Shown here: one piece after another, positions 52,031 to 60,941 of the stretch
How the letters are laid out: every line of letters starts with the position of its first letter
Numbering within the stretch: the stretch's first letter is position 1
DNA from: Nitrospiraceae bacterium
GTDB lineage: Bacteria; Nitrospirota; Thermodesulfovibrionia; UBA6902
NCBI GenBank assembly: GCA_003599275.1
Contig: QZJG01000051.1
Span: 1 to 64,000, forward strand
Direction of reading: 5' to 3'
Length of the DNA: 64,000 bases
Position numbers and translations under genes: made by a program
The notes under the pieces: model-generated
The model's input: the letters and a program-made list of their open reading frames with translations, nothing else
Told to the model about the DNA's origin: nothing
The model's database searches: none

Positions 52031-53291
52031 AGGCATAAACATGGGACCCGTTATATCGCGGACCGGTATGGCCCGTGCTTCTCCCGCCGTTATAAGACTC
52101 TGTCTTAAACCAGGACACAAGCCCTTTCAACTCGCCTGCGATTCGGGCCAGCTCATTTGCAGATACATTAATCTGCGAAACCGCCTCGCGTGAAGTTCCA
52201 AAAACGCCGGAAACGTTTTCGATGCTGGAAGATACCAGATCGATTGCCGCCGACTGCTCCTCTGTGGCTGTTGCGATCGAACGGACAATGTCAAGACATT
52301 GTTCGGATGCGGAGACTATCTTTTCGAGAGACTCCTTGGCCTGATTTGCAAGCTTGACGCCTTCTTCAGCCTCCCTCCTGTTGTCTGCCATGCTTTGTAC
52401 GGATATTTCCGTCTCCTGCTGGATCTTTTTGATCATTTCCGTTATCTCATCTGTCGCCTTGCCGGTTTTCTCGGCAAGTTTTCTGACTTCATCGGCCACA
52501 ACTGCAAAACCCCTTCCCTGTTCACCGGCCCTTGCAGCCTCGATGGCCGCATTCAATGCGAGGAGGTTAGTTTGTCCGGCAATATCATTAATCACATTGA
52601 TAATATCTCCTATCTGCCGGCTGCTCTCGCCCAGATTTCCGATGGTCTGTGAAGATTTCTCAATGGTTGAAGCAATGTTTAATATGCTTGTAACAGCCTT
52701 CTCGACGACTGATTTACCCTCACTCGCGATGGTAACTGACTCTTTTGCCGCTTCCGATGCATTTGAAGCATTCTTGGCGACATCCACTATTGTCTGTGAC
52801 ACCTCTGTCGTGGCTGCCGCAGACTGTTCGATCTGCTGGGTCTGGTCATCAATCGCGCTATTGATTTGAGTTATCATAGTAGACACTTCTTCCGAACTGG
52901 TCGCCACGGTGTGAGAGACTTCTTTCATTTGCCCCACCGTTTTTCCCATATTCTCGACCATTGTCTTAAGTGCGGCCTGTAACGCACCAATTTCGTCATT
53001 GCTTTTCACGTTAATTTCCATTGCCAGCTCACCATCTTTTAAATGATTGGCTATATCCACTGTCTCACTCAGATCACCAAATATTTTTTTCTTTACATTG
53101 TAATAAGCAACCGCTGCTATCGAGACAGAAACGGCAAAAAATAAAGCCGAAACATATCTGAGTATGTATACGGCGTCCGGAGAGTCCAGCTTCATCATAA
53201 GCGTTGCGATAAAATTACCGAAACCACATGTCGCCAATGCTAAAAGGATGAAGCCTATTTTCCACTGAATGCTTATATCGCGAATATTCAT
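52014..53291 (-). CDS. Methyl-accepting chemotaxis protein, cytoplasmic-signalling type
   Basis: This is a 425-residue chemoreceptor. Two helices (about residues 10-30 and 45-65) are separated by only a few residues, so there is no periplasmic sensor domain. A HAMP domain follows (about 66-118) and then the signalling domain with the conserved hairpin tip ([21 protein letters not shown] and [20 protein letters not shown]). It may sense membrane state or energy, or work with another input. No che genes are nearby. It ends with a Gly/Ser-rich tail ([12 protein letters not shown]). Confidence 0.93.
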   Translation of the reverse strand: MNIRDISIQWKIGFILLALATCGFGNFIATLMMKLDSPDAVYILRYVSALFFAVSVSIAAVAYYNVKKKIFGDLSETVDIANHLKDGELAMEINVKSNDEIGALQAALKTMVENMGKTVGQMKEVSHTVATSSEEVSTMITQINSAIDDQTQQIEQSAAATTEVSQTIVDVAKNASNASEAAKESVTIASEGKSVVEKAVTSILNIASTIEKSSQTIGNLGESSRQIGDIINVINDIAGQTNLLALNAAIEAARAGEQGRGFAVVADEVRKLAEKTGKATDEITEMIKKIQQETEISVQSMADNRREAEEGVKLANQAKESLEKIVSASEQCLDIVRSIATATEEQSAAIDLVSSSIENVSGVFGTSREAVSQINVSANELARIAGELKGLVSWFKTESYNGGRSTGHTGPRYNGSHVYASGNGR

Positions 53292-53756
53292 ATCTGCTCT
53301 TTACCTCCAGCGCCCTTATTAATCCTGTACCTCTTTGTACCATTCACATGCATACTTATCGGCATCTTTTTCATTAACCTTTATGATCAGATTTTAATAG
53401 ACAAAAACTATTACTACGAGTATTTTTACCGGGTATTGCATTTATCGTTACAATGTTGTAAATTAATAAGCGTCATTAAATTGGTACGCAGGAAAAAAGC
53501 ATTTCGTTAAGTTATAACGAGTGCGTAATTAATATAAGAATAGAATGCTGACCCCTGATGTAAAAGGTATTCCCTGCCTATGCTAAGAGCCCAACCTTTT
53601 AACTTCAGCCATGTCCCCTCATAGGGTCAGCATTCTTTTTTTTACTCAATCCATTAATACTACCTGTTGTTTTTTCCTCATTCCTTGTATTACCCTTAAA
53701 GAGTTGAATGCTGTTTAAAAACCAATTCTCCTTATTAAAGAACCATAGGGATACTC
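53292..53756. other. Intergenic region between the chemoreceptor gene and the ExeA-like gene
   Basis: This is 465 bases without a convincing ORF. It holds an AT-rich stretch (53380-53540) and the strongly folded element at 53544-53649. A gene start region for the ExeA-like protein lies at 53700-53756. Confidence 0.5.
53544..53649 (+). ncRNA. Candidate structured small RNA with its own terminator
   Basis: About 100 bases fold as a long rod. GAATGCTGACCC (53543-53554) pairs with GGGTCAGCATTC (53624-53635), next CTGA/TCAG, then AAAAGGT (53562-53568) with ACCTTTT (53594-53600), leaving a 25-base loop. The outer stem is followed by a run of nine T residues, so transcription ends there. A TATAAG box sits about 10 bases before the 5' end. 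It may be a small RNA, or only a long terminator for an unseen transcript. It does not match tmRNA, the SRP core motif or 6S RNA by eye. Confidence 0.45.
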
Positions 53757-54971
53757 ATGTATAGAGAATATTTCGACCTTGAGGAGCTGCCCTTTTCCAT
53801 TGCCCCTGACCCACGCTATCTTTTTATGAGCGAGCAGCACAGGGAAGCCCTGGCCCATCTGATCTATGGCTTCAACGGCAATGGAGGCTTTGTTCTCCTG
53901 ACCGGCGAAGTCGGGACAGGGAAAACAACTGTCTGCCGCTGCTTTCTGGAGCAGATACCCAAAGACTCCGCAATTGCATTTATAATAAATCCCAAGCTGA
54001 CCGTAGATGAGCTGCTTGCCACGATCTGCGATGAATTCGGCCTTCAGTATCCCGCCAGCAATGCCGGCATAAAAGTTCTTGTCGATCTTATTAACGCCCA
54101 TTTACTTGAAGTCCATGCGAAAGGGAAAAGGGCTGTACTCATAATTGACGAGGCCCAAAACCTGAGCTCCGATGTGCTTGAGCAATTGCGCCTGTTGACC
54201 AACCTTGAGACTAACCATGCCAAACTTTTACAGATAATATTGTTAGGACAACCTGAGCTCAGGGACAAATTATCGAAACCGGAGTTGAGACAGCTTTCAC
54301 AGCGTATCATCGCGCGATACCATCTGGGGCCCCTGTCTGAAAAAGACGTTACGGCCTACATCGTTCACCGGTTGACCGTCGCAGGCTTAAAAAAACGTAT
54401 AAGAAGGCAGTTGTTTACCGGACCGGCAATCCGTAAATTATATAAATTAAGCGGAGGGGTCCCCCGTCTTATTAATGTGCTCTGTGACCGTGCCATGCTT
54501 GGAACGTTCGCTCAGGGCAGAAAAGAAGTAGGTAAATCCACGCTGACCAAAGCTGCACACGAGGTATTCGGTAATAACGGCTTTAATCATCCATACCAAA
54601 AAACAGTGGTCCGTCTGCTGATGATTATAACGCCGCTGATTGTGGGGGCGGCCCTTATGACGACTTACTATATCCAAGGTGGACCAAACGAGCCGGAGCA
54701 TAAGGCAGTTGATGGAGCGATTGCTGCCTCTGCAACTGCTCCCGGCTATGATAATAACAAAGGACCGTATCGGCATGATTTTATATTTCCCTGGCTTTCG
54801 GCTGATTATTACGGCGATAATATTCCCGGGAATATGGAGCCGATGGAACATACGGACAAACAGTTACCAATTCTTCCGGGCAGTCAACTCCCGCCGGAAG
54901 CAAATCCCGTATCCAGATATGAATCAGCAACAGATGTCAATAAAATCCAATTGCCCGAAGGACTGAAATAG
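53757..54971 (+). CDS. GspA/ExeA-like AAA ATPase with a membrane anchor
   Basis: This is a 404-residue protein of the ExeA/GspA type. The AAA domain (about residues 1-270) has Walker A (LLTGEVGTGKTT), Walker B (AVLIIDEAQNL) and the N-terminal YFDLEELPFSIAPDPRYLFM signature. A single helix (about residues 283-302) leads to a ~100-residue periplasmic tail. ExeA family members open peptidoglycan for secretin assembly with GspB; the usual peptidoglycan-binding domain is not seen here. It lies 3 bases before a GspB-like gene, so the pair works together. No other type II secretion genes are in the window. Confidence 0.88.
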   Translation: MYREYFDLEELPFSIAPDPRYLFMSEQHREALAHLIYGFNGNGGFVLLTGEVGTGKTTVCRCFLEQIPKDSAIAFIINPKLTVDELLATICDEFGLQYPASNAGIKVLVDLINAHLLEVHAKGKRAVLIIDEAQNLSSDVLEQLRLLTNLETNHAKLLQIILLGQPELRDKLSKPELRQLSQRIIARYHLGPLSEKDVTAYIVHRLTVAGLKKRIRRQLFTGPAIRKLYKLSGGVPRLINVLCDRAMLGTFAQGRKEVGKSTLTKAAHEVFGNNGFNHPYQKTVVRLLMIITPLIVGAALMTTYYIQGGPNEPEHKAVDGAIAASATAPGYDNNKGPYRHDFIFPWLSADYYGDNIPGNMEPMEHTDKQLPILPGSQLPPEANPVSRYESATDVNKIQLPEGLK

Positions 54972-54973
54972 GC

Positions 54974-55699
54974 ATGTCGTTCATTCTCGACGCACTGAAA
55001 AAACTGGAGCAAAAACGGCAGCGGGACGCCGTGCCCAATCTGATGACGGTACATGTGCCGGAGCAGGAGGAACAAAAAAGACGTCCGATGTGGCAGTATC
55101 TTCTGCTTGCCGCAATGGTCCTGAATGCCGGAGTATTTACAGCCTGGCTTCGTCCCTGGGAAGCGAAGGAGCAAAATACTGCAATACATTCTGAAGCCAT
55201 GCCGAACACGGCAATCCCCAAATCATCCATTGGCGAAAAGACACCGTCCCCAGGGACCTCAAAGGAACGCCAGGCTGAAACAAAAGTGCAGGAGCCTGCC
55301 CAAGTAGAGGAAAAGCCGTCAGAGGATACAACGACGCCTCCCGAAACAAAGTCCGGGGACCCAAAAAGATCTTCTTCTGTCAAAACTTCGAAACAACCGC
55401 CTGCTGAAGATATTAAATCAGCGCCTGCGGCCGGGCAGTCCGATACACCTGATGCCGTTGCGACAAATGACATCCCGGAATTAAACAGATTACCTGCAGC
55501 ACTTCAAGGCGAGATTCCCGGGATATCCATCCTCGGTCATGTTTATTCCAACAGTCCCAATACCAGGATGGTCAACATAAACGGAGATCTCTTTCGCGAA
55601 GGAGATAACATAACCGACAATTTGAAGATTGAAGAGATTGTAGAAACCGGGGTCATCCTTAATTACAAGGGGACAAAATTCAGATTGAATGCGTTCTGA
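54974..55699 (+). CDS. GspB-like general secretion protein
   Basis: This is a 241-residue protein. It opens with the GspB signature MSFILDALKKLEQKRQRD, followed by one helix (residues 38-56), a Pro/Glu/Lys-rich spacer, and a C-terminal beta-domain (LPAALQGEIPGISILGHVYS and MVNINGDLFREGDNITDN) as in T2SSB proteins. It partners with the ExeA-like ATPase encoded 2 bases upstream. With rhombosortase and its target in the window, it fits a type II-like secretion context. The helix and domain are seen; the role is family knowledge. Confidence 0.87.
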   Translation: MSFILDALKKLEQKRQRDAVPNLMTVHVPEQEEQKRRPMWQYLLLAAMVLNAGVFTAWLRPWEAKEQNTAIHSEAMPNTAIPKSSIGEKTPSPGTSKERQAETKVQEPAQVEEKPSEDTTTPPETKSGDPKRSSSVKTSKQPPAEDIKSAPAAGQSDTPDAVATNDIPELNRLPAALQGEIPGISILGHVYSNSPNTRMVNINGDLFREGDNITDNLKIEEIVETGVILNYKGTKFRLNAF

Positions 55700-55711
55700 T
55701 ACCCAGCTCTT

Positions 55712-56224
55712 TCATCCTTTGCTCACCGCAGCCACAATGCCCTTTAACATTGCAAGAGGCGTCGGCGGACAGCCGGTAATATAAGCGTCAACGGGAATGA
55801 CGTTGCCTATCCCCCCCCGTGAAGCATAGCTCTCTCCGAATATTCCGCCGTTGAAGGCGCAGTCTCCTGCAGCGACAACGAGCTTCGGGGAAGGCGTTGC
55901 GTCATAGGTCCTCCTGAGTGCTATTTCCATATTATGGGACACAGGCCCGGTAACCAGCAGCATGTCGGCAAAACGCGGTGAGGCGGTGAAATGAATGCCG
56001 AAGCGCTCACAGTTGTAAACAGGATTATTCAATGCGTGGATTTCAAGCTCGCAGCCGTTGCAGGAACCTGCGTCAACCTGCCTGATGGTAAGACTGCCGC
56101 AAAAACGTTTTCGTATCGAATCATTAAGCTTAGAGCATATCTCAACGATTTCCTTTTCCATTTCAGGTGGAAGCGGTTCAGTGACAATGCCTGTGCGAAA
56201 TATCTGTTTGAGTATCCTTATCAT
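55712..56224 (-). CDS. NuoB/HycG-like Fe-S small subunit
   Basis: This is a 170-residue subunit related to NuoB and the small subunit of group 4 hydrogenases. The cubane ligands remain: the GSCNGCE pair (about residues 54-57), a later Cys in AAGDCAFNG and one in TGCPPTP. It would carry the last iron-sulfur cluster next to the large subunit. It is the last gene of the complex operon, with a 4-base overlap to the large-subunit gene. The cluster motif is complete although the partner's Ni site is not. Confidence 0.9.
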   Translation of the reverse strand: MIRILKQIFRTGIVTEPLPPEMEKEIVEICSKLNDSIRKRFCGSLTIRQVDAGSCNGCELEIHALNNPVYNCERFGIHFTASPRFADMLLVTGPVSHNMEIALRRTYDATPSPKLVVAAGDCAFNGGIFGESYASRGGIGNVIPVDAYITGCPPTPLAMLKGIVAAVSKG

Positions 56225-57792
56225 ACATCATGCCCCGAATATGACTGATTGAAACTCTTGTTGCAAAGCGGAAAATCAGGGACAATATTACCATATATCG
56301 ACTGCTCCAGTCCGATCCAGTTCAAGCTGGAAGGGTCCCGGACCATACAGCGGTTTATCTCTCCTTTTGGTCCTGATTGCACCCAGTATATAATTTCACC
56401 GCGCCATCCTTCCACCGCCGCAAATCCGGTTGTTTCGGGGGCCGGTTGTCCTACGGGTCCGGAAACAGCGCCTTCAGGGATGTTTTCAAGGATAAAACGT
56501 ATAATGCGTACGGACTCCCGGATCTCCTCTGTTCTCACCCGGACGCGGGCGTCTACATCTCCTTCGATAAAGACCGGGACATTCATTTCAATCCGGTCAT
56601 ATGGCGGGTATGGATTCATGGCCCTGCAATCGAGGTTAAGGCCGCTCGCCCTTGCAACAATGCCCACCGTGCACAGTTCACGCGCCTTCTCGGGAATGAG
56701 TATCCCTGTCTCCTTTACCCTGTCATCAAGCGAAGAATGCTCATCGTAAATAACGACAAGCCTCTCAAATTCCGCAGAGATGCAATCGAGCTCGGCCAGG
56801 ATTTCTTTCTTCCCGTCTGCGCTAATGTCAACGGTCACCCCGCCGGGTATCACCCTGTCCATGATAAAGCGGTGTCCGAAAAGTTTATGATTAGTGCGCA
56901 TCATTATCTCTTTAAGACGCATAAGCTGATAAAGCATGAATGCAAAGGCCGCATCATTGCAGATTGCGCCGATATCTCCAAGATGATTGGCGATGCGCTC
57001 CCTCTCAAGAAACAGCGCCCTCAACCAGTATGCGCGTTCAGGCACGGCGCAATTCGTAATGGCCTCAACCGCCATTGAATACGCGGTGCTGTGTGCAACG
57101 GTGGTATCTCCCGACACCCTTCCCGCAAGGGCTGGACCCTCTTTCCATGAAAGGGACTCAAAGCGTTTTTCTATGCCCTTGTGAACATAGCCAAGCCGTT
57201 CTTCAAGATTGATGACCATTTCACCCACCGCCTGAAAACGAAAATGCCCGGGCTCGATTATTCCGGCATGGACAGGGCCTACAGGTATCTCGTACACGCC
57301 TTCTCCCTCTGCCCTGGCCCATGTATATTCTCCCTTTACCCGCTTCATTGAAGTTTGGCCGTCAAAAGACTTCCTCAGCGGCCATGCATCTTCAGGCCAG
57401 TCCTCAAATTTTATCCAGGGTCTTAAATCAGGATGTCCAACAGGGACAAGTCCCATCAGGCTGTGTATCTGACGCTCAAACCTGTAAGCCGGGACATATT
57501 TTTTTGTGATGCTCGGGAAAACGGGATCATCAGCAGGCACTTCGATCTTTATAATAAGGTATTCGCTCCACCACCTGTAACAGGCAAACACGGCAAAACC
57601 GCGTCCGAACGGCGTTTCATCAACCGCCCATTCAGCGGCAAGCAGGGCGTGCGACTTTTTCATGGCCTTTGCCGCATCGGTAAACCGCTGCCTGGGGACA
57701 ACGCACGAAACAACAGGCGAAAAAGATTGCGTGCTGTCAAATCTTACATCGCCGCCAAGCGCTTCAGTGATTGCATCTGTCAATAAACTCAT
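56221..57792 (-). CDS. NuoCD/HycE-like large subunit lacking Ni ligands
   Basis: This is a 523-residue fusion of a NuoC-like N-terminal domain (about residues 1-130) and a hydrogenase-large-subunit/NuoD-like domain (about 165-523). In group 4 NiFe hydrogenases the L1 motif is RVCGICxxxH; here residues 225-234 are RVSGDTTVAH. The L2 motif DPCxxCTxR has become NQSYSGHDV at the C terminus (residues 515-523). All four Ni-Fe cysteines are gone. The protein also ends where the hydrogenase tail would be cleaved. So it is an Ehr-type (energy-converting-hydrogenase-related) subunit, unlikely to use H2. The quinone-type or other substrate is unknown. Confidence 0.9.
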   Translation of the reverse strand: MSLLTDAITEALGGDVRFDSTQSFSPVVSCVVPRQRFTDAAKAMKKSHALLAAEWAVDETPFGRGFAVFACYRWWSEYLIIKIEVPADDPVFPSITKKYVPAYRFERQIHSLMGLVPVGHPDLRPWIKFEDWPEDAWPLRKSFDGQTSMKRVKGEYTWARAEGEGVYEIPVGPVHAGIIEPGHFRFQAVGEMVINLEERLGYVHKGIEKRFESLSWKEGPALAGRVSGDTTVAHSTAYSMAVEAITNCAVPERAYWLRALFLERERIANHLGDIGAICNDAAFAFMLYQLMRLKEIMMRTNHKLFGHRFIMDRVIPGGVTVDISADGKKEILAELDCISAEFERLVVIYDEHSSLDDRVKETGILIPEKARELCTVGIVARASGLNLDCRAMNPYPPYDRIEMNVPVFIEGDVDARVRVRTEEIRESVRIIRFILENIPEGAVSGPVGQPAPETTGFAAVEGWRGEIIYWVQSGPKGEINRCMVRDPSSLNWIGLEQSIYGNIVPDFPLCNKSFNQSYSGHDV

Positions 57793-59237
57793 TTCAGCAG
57801 CTCCACTGCGGTTTTAAACCAGCGGTTCAGGAAATCAGGCAGATGTATTCCTATAAACAGGACTATGGCCATGTGCAGGAGCACTGGAACGTGGGCGGCT
57901 TTTAAAGGTTTCTGATAAGGTGGTATCTCACCGGACACCATATTCTGCACCTTTCTCAGCAGGGCCGCAAAGGCCACGCCGAGACCCAGGAGGAGAAACG
58001 GGGTCATGAGCGGCGCATCCTTCATGGTAGCTGTAAGAATAAGAAATTCGCTTGTGAAAACACCGAACGGCGGCATCCCCATAATGGCCATCACCCCGAA
58101 CATCAGCCCCCATCCTACAAGAGGATTTCCCTTGATGAGTCCTTTAATGCGGTCCATTTCCTGTGTCCGGTGCATCTGCGATGCATGACCGACAGTAAAA
58201 AATATTGATGACTTTGTCAGACTGTGCACCAGCATGTGGAGCAGCGCCCCGAATGTGGCTATGGGCCCGCCTAATCCGAACGCAAAGGTGGCTATGCCCA
58301 TATGTTCAATAGAGGAATACGAAAACATGCGTTTTATATCTTTCTGTCTTAGAAGCGAGAATGCTGCAACAAGGATTGAGAGTATGCCGAAGCCCATCAT
58401 GATGTCTCCGGCCCGGTGAGTCTGAGTTGAGCCGTCAACAAGCACTTTGCAGCGAACAAGCGCATAGAGCGCGATATTAAGCAGAAGACCCGATAGCACC
58501 GCCGAGATAGGGGTGGGGCCTTCGCTGTGGGCATCCGGCAGCCAGTTGTGCAAAGGGACCAGTCCCACCTTTGTGCCGTAACCGACCATGAGAAACACAA
58601 AGGCCAGCGAGAGGACGGTGGGTTCGAGCTTGTCGCTCACCTGGCTCAGATTGGTCCACAACAGCGCGTCTCCGCCTTCCCCAAGGACTTTTTCTGCGGC
58701 AAAATAAAGAAGCACTGTTCCAAAGAGGGCCTGCGCAATTCCGACGCCGCAGAGGATGAAATATTTCCACGCGGCCTCGATGGCCGTCGGAGTGCGGTAA
58801 AGCGAAACGAGCAGCACTGTTGAAAGGGTCGCAAGCTCCATTGCTATCCAGAGGACCCCGATGTTGTTTGTAAGCAGGCAAAGGAGCATGGCAAAGATAA
58901 AGAGCTGAAACATCGCGTGATAAAACCGCATGCCCAGATGTCCTACCCTTCCGTGCTGGCGCTCCCTCCTCATGTACCTCTTGCTGAAAATGGCAGTCGT
59001 CATGGAAACAAAGGACGTGAGGACAGCAAGATAGACATTAAAGGCGTCCACGAAAAAAAACTTGCCGCCTGCCATCATGGCGCCGTTTTCATAAACCTGA
59101 AGCGCAAGGCCCGTGCCGGCTATAAAAGTGGCTGCAGAGCCTGCGATATTCACCTCCGGCGCGAGCTTCCTGTCGCCCACAAATGCAAGGACTACAGCGG
59201 CGACAAGGGGCGTTAAAAGTAAAACAAGCAGCATCAT
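57789..59237 (-). CDS. HyfF/NuoN-like proton-channel subunit
   Basis: This is a 482-residue antiporter-like membrane subunit (Proton_antipo_M, Mrp/NuoLMN) with about 14 helices. Key motifs are the KVGLVPLHNWLPDAHSEGPT loop, HMLVHSLTKSSIFF and the conserved Lys in GYGTKVGL. It would pump protons or sodium, driven by the soluble-arm redox reaction. It overlaps both neighbours by 4 bases, so it is in the operon. Confidence 0.9.
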   Translation of the reverse strand: MMLLVLLLTPLVAAVVLAFVGDRKLAPEVNIAGSAATFIAGTGLALQVYENGAMMAGGKFFFVDAFNVYLAVLTSFVSMTTAIFSKRYMRRERQHGRVGHLGMRFYHAMFQLFIFAMLLCLLTNNIGVLWIAMELATLSTVLLVSLYRTPTAIEAAWKYFILCGVGIAQALFGTVLLYFAAEKVLGEGGDALLWTNLSQVSDKLEPTVLSLAFVFLMVGYGTKVGLVPLHNWLPDAHSEGPTPISAVLSGLLLNIALYALVRCKVLVDGSTQTHRAGDIMMGFGILSILVAAFSLLRQKDIKRMFSYSSIEHMGIATFAFGLGGPIATFGALLHMLVHSLTKSSIFFTVGHASQMHRTQEMDRIKGLIKGNPLVGWGLMFGVMAIMGMPPFGVFTSEFLILTATMKDAPLMTPFLLLGLGVAFAALLRKVQNMVSGEIPPYQKPLKAAHVPVLLHMAIVLFIGIHLPDFLNRWFKTAVELLK

Positions 59238-59908
59238 TCCGTATAGTCCTCCTCTTTCAGTCGCGCCATCTGCTCGACATCAAGGCTGTCGAATGTAGTA
59301 TGGATATGAAAAAAGAATATGCCGAATATAAATGCTGCTATCAGGACATCGAGCGCGACCCCGAGCTCCACCACCAGAGGCATGCCGTAAGTAGCGCTTG
59401 TGGCCGCGAAGAAAAGCCCGTTTTCCATAGCAAGAAAACCGATGATCTGCGTTACCGCATGCCTCCTTGTAATCATCATCAGCAGGCCGATCATGACCGT
59501 TGCAAGGGCGACCGCTATTGTAGAGCGCGTTATGAGAGTCGAAAGCTCCGTCACCGGAGCGGTCAAATGATAAGAGAATATGACAAGGGCTATGCCGATA
59601 AGCATGGTGGCGGGGATATTCACTACCGTTTCCACTTCTTTGCGTATATTCAGGCGGACGATGAGGGCGTGCAGAATATACGGCAGAAGGAACACCTTGA
59701 GGGAAAGGGTCAGGATCGATGAAATATACAGGTGGTGCTTGTTTGCAACATAGCCCACTATGGCGGTGTTGATGGAAAGGAAAAGCCCCTGCCATGTGAA
59801 AAGATGAATAAGGCTGTATATCCTTTTCTGCGCCAACATGCCGAAGGCGGTCAGAAGGACAAATGCCGCGAGGAAACCGTTTATCTGAGATGCCGTCTGT
59901 ATGTTCAT
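59234..59908 (-). CDS. HyfE-like membrane subunit
   Basis: This is a 224-residue membrane protein with about six helices that matches the hydrogenase-4 component E family. Its C-terminal part resembles NuoK (GLLMMITRRHAVTQIIGFLA followed by ENGLFF). It bridges the antiporter-like subunits. It overlaps the HyfF-like gene by 4 bases and is separated from the HyfC-like gene by a repeat-containing 94-base spacer. Confidence 0.88.
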   Translation of the reverse strand: MNIQTASQINGFLAAFVLLTAFGMLAQKRIYSLIHLFTWQGLFLSINTAIVGYVANKHHLYISSILTLSLKVFLLPYILHALIVRLNIRKEVETVVNIPATMLIGIALVIFSYHLTAPVTELSTLITRSTIAVALATVMIGLLMMITRRHAVTQIIGFLAMENGLFFAATSATYGMPLVVELGVALDVLIAAFIFGIFFFHIHTTFDSLDVEQMARLKEEDYTE

Positions 59909-59917
59909 TTTAATTTC

Positions 59918-59999
59918 AGGGAGTAGGGTGAAGGGGGTAGGGTGTAGAATTGCAGTCTTTACTACCCCCTATCCCCTTCACCCTAATTCTCATCCTCTC
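59918..59999. repeat. CCCTACTCCCT-type tract within the hydrogenase-like operon
   Basis: A tract with GGGAGTAGGGTGAAGGGGGT and its inverse (ACCCCCTATCCCCTTCACCC), the only gap in the otherwise overlapping operon. The two halves can form a hairpin, so it could attenuate transcription between the HyfC-like and HyfE-like genes. Confidence 0.5.
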
Positions 60000-60002
60000 A
60001 CT

Positions 60003-60941
60003 TCACTCCAATATAAAAAACGACAACATCCCTAATGTCGCCATTAAAAAAGCGGCCCCTAAAAATTCAGTCAGCCTGAACAGGCGCATCTTTGCAAGGC
60101 CCGTCTCTATTACTACAAGCACCACCCCTGAAATAAACAGTTTCAAAATCAGCGCGACCGCCGCCACAGGGACGCCCGCAGGGTTGTCCGTTCCTGCGAT
60201 GCCGAAGGGATAAAAGAGCGTGCTGCTCAACGCAATGAAAAGGAACAGCTTCATCATGCCTGCCCATTCAATCAGGGCCAGATGTCTTCCTGAATATTCC
60301 AGTATCATTGCCTCGTGTATCATGGTCAGCTCAAGATGCGTTGCCGGGTTGTCAACCGGTATCCTGCCGTTTTCCGCAAGCGCGATAAGTATAAACGCAA
60401 TGAACGCAAATGCAAGAGAAGGCTTGGCCACAAACCCCGCGGTGTAAATGACCTCTGCAATGCGTGAAAGAGAAGTCGATTTGCAAAGGAGAGATACGGT
60501 AAATATGGCCATGAGCATTGCGGGCTCGGCAAGTGAAGCGACCATCATCTCACGGCTGGACCCCATGCCGCCGAATGCAGTCCCTATGTCCATGCCGGAC
60601 AGGGCGGTAAAAAAACGGGCAATGGCGAACAACCCCACGAGCACGATAACGTCGGCGGTCAGTGCCAGGGGGAGGTCTGTGGAAAGCATCGGCACAATCC
60701 CGCCTGCAAGCACCACCGTGCCGAAACATAAATACGGAGTGAAGCGGAATATCCACGACGCGTTATGGGCCAGTACGATATCTTTGGAAAATAGCTTTGC
60801 AAGGTCGCGGTAAGGCTGAAACATGCCGGCTGAGGTACGTCCCTGCATCCAGCACTTCAGCATCCTGACCCAGCCGGTAAATGCGGGGGCGATCCCTATG
60901 AGAATGGCAATCTGTAATGTTTCTACGATAATCCCGTTCAT
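60003..60941 (-). CDS. HyfC/NuoH-like membrane anchor subunit
   Basis: This is a 312-residue NuoH/HycD-type subunit with about eight helices that links the redox module to the proton channel. The cytosolic loop QGRTSAGMFQPYRDLAKLF and the late ENGRIPVDNPATHLELTMIH motif are the family hallmarks. The last includes the conserved acidic residues of the E-channel. It overlaps the HyfB-like gene by 4 bases. Confidence 0.93.
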   Translation of the reverse strand: MNGIIVETLQIAILIGIAPAFTGWVRMLKCWMQGRTSAGMFQPYRDLAKLFSKDIVLAHNASWIFRFTPYLCFGTVVLAGGIVPMLSTDLPLALTADVIVLVGLFAIARFFTALSGMDIGTAFGGMGSSREMMVASLAEPAMLMAIFTVSLLCKSTSLSRIAEVIYTAGFVAKPSLAFAFIAFILIALAENGRIPVDNPATHLELTMIHEAMILEYSGRHLALIEWAGMMKLFLFIALSSTLFYPFGIAGTDNPAGVPVAAVALILKLFISGVVLVVIETGLAKMRLFRLTEFLGAAFLMATLGMLSFFILE

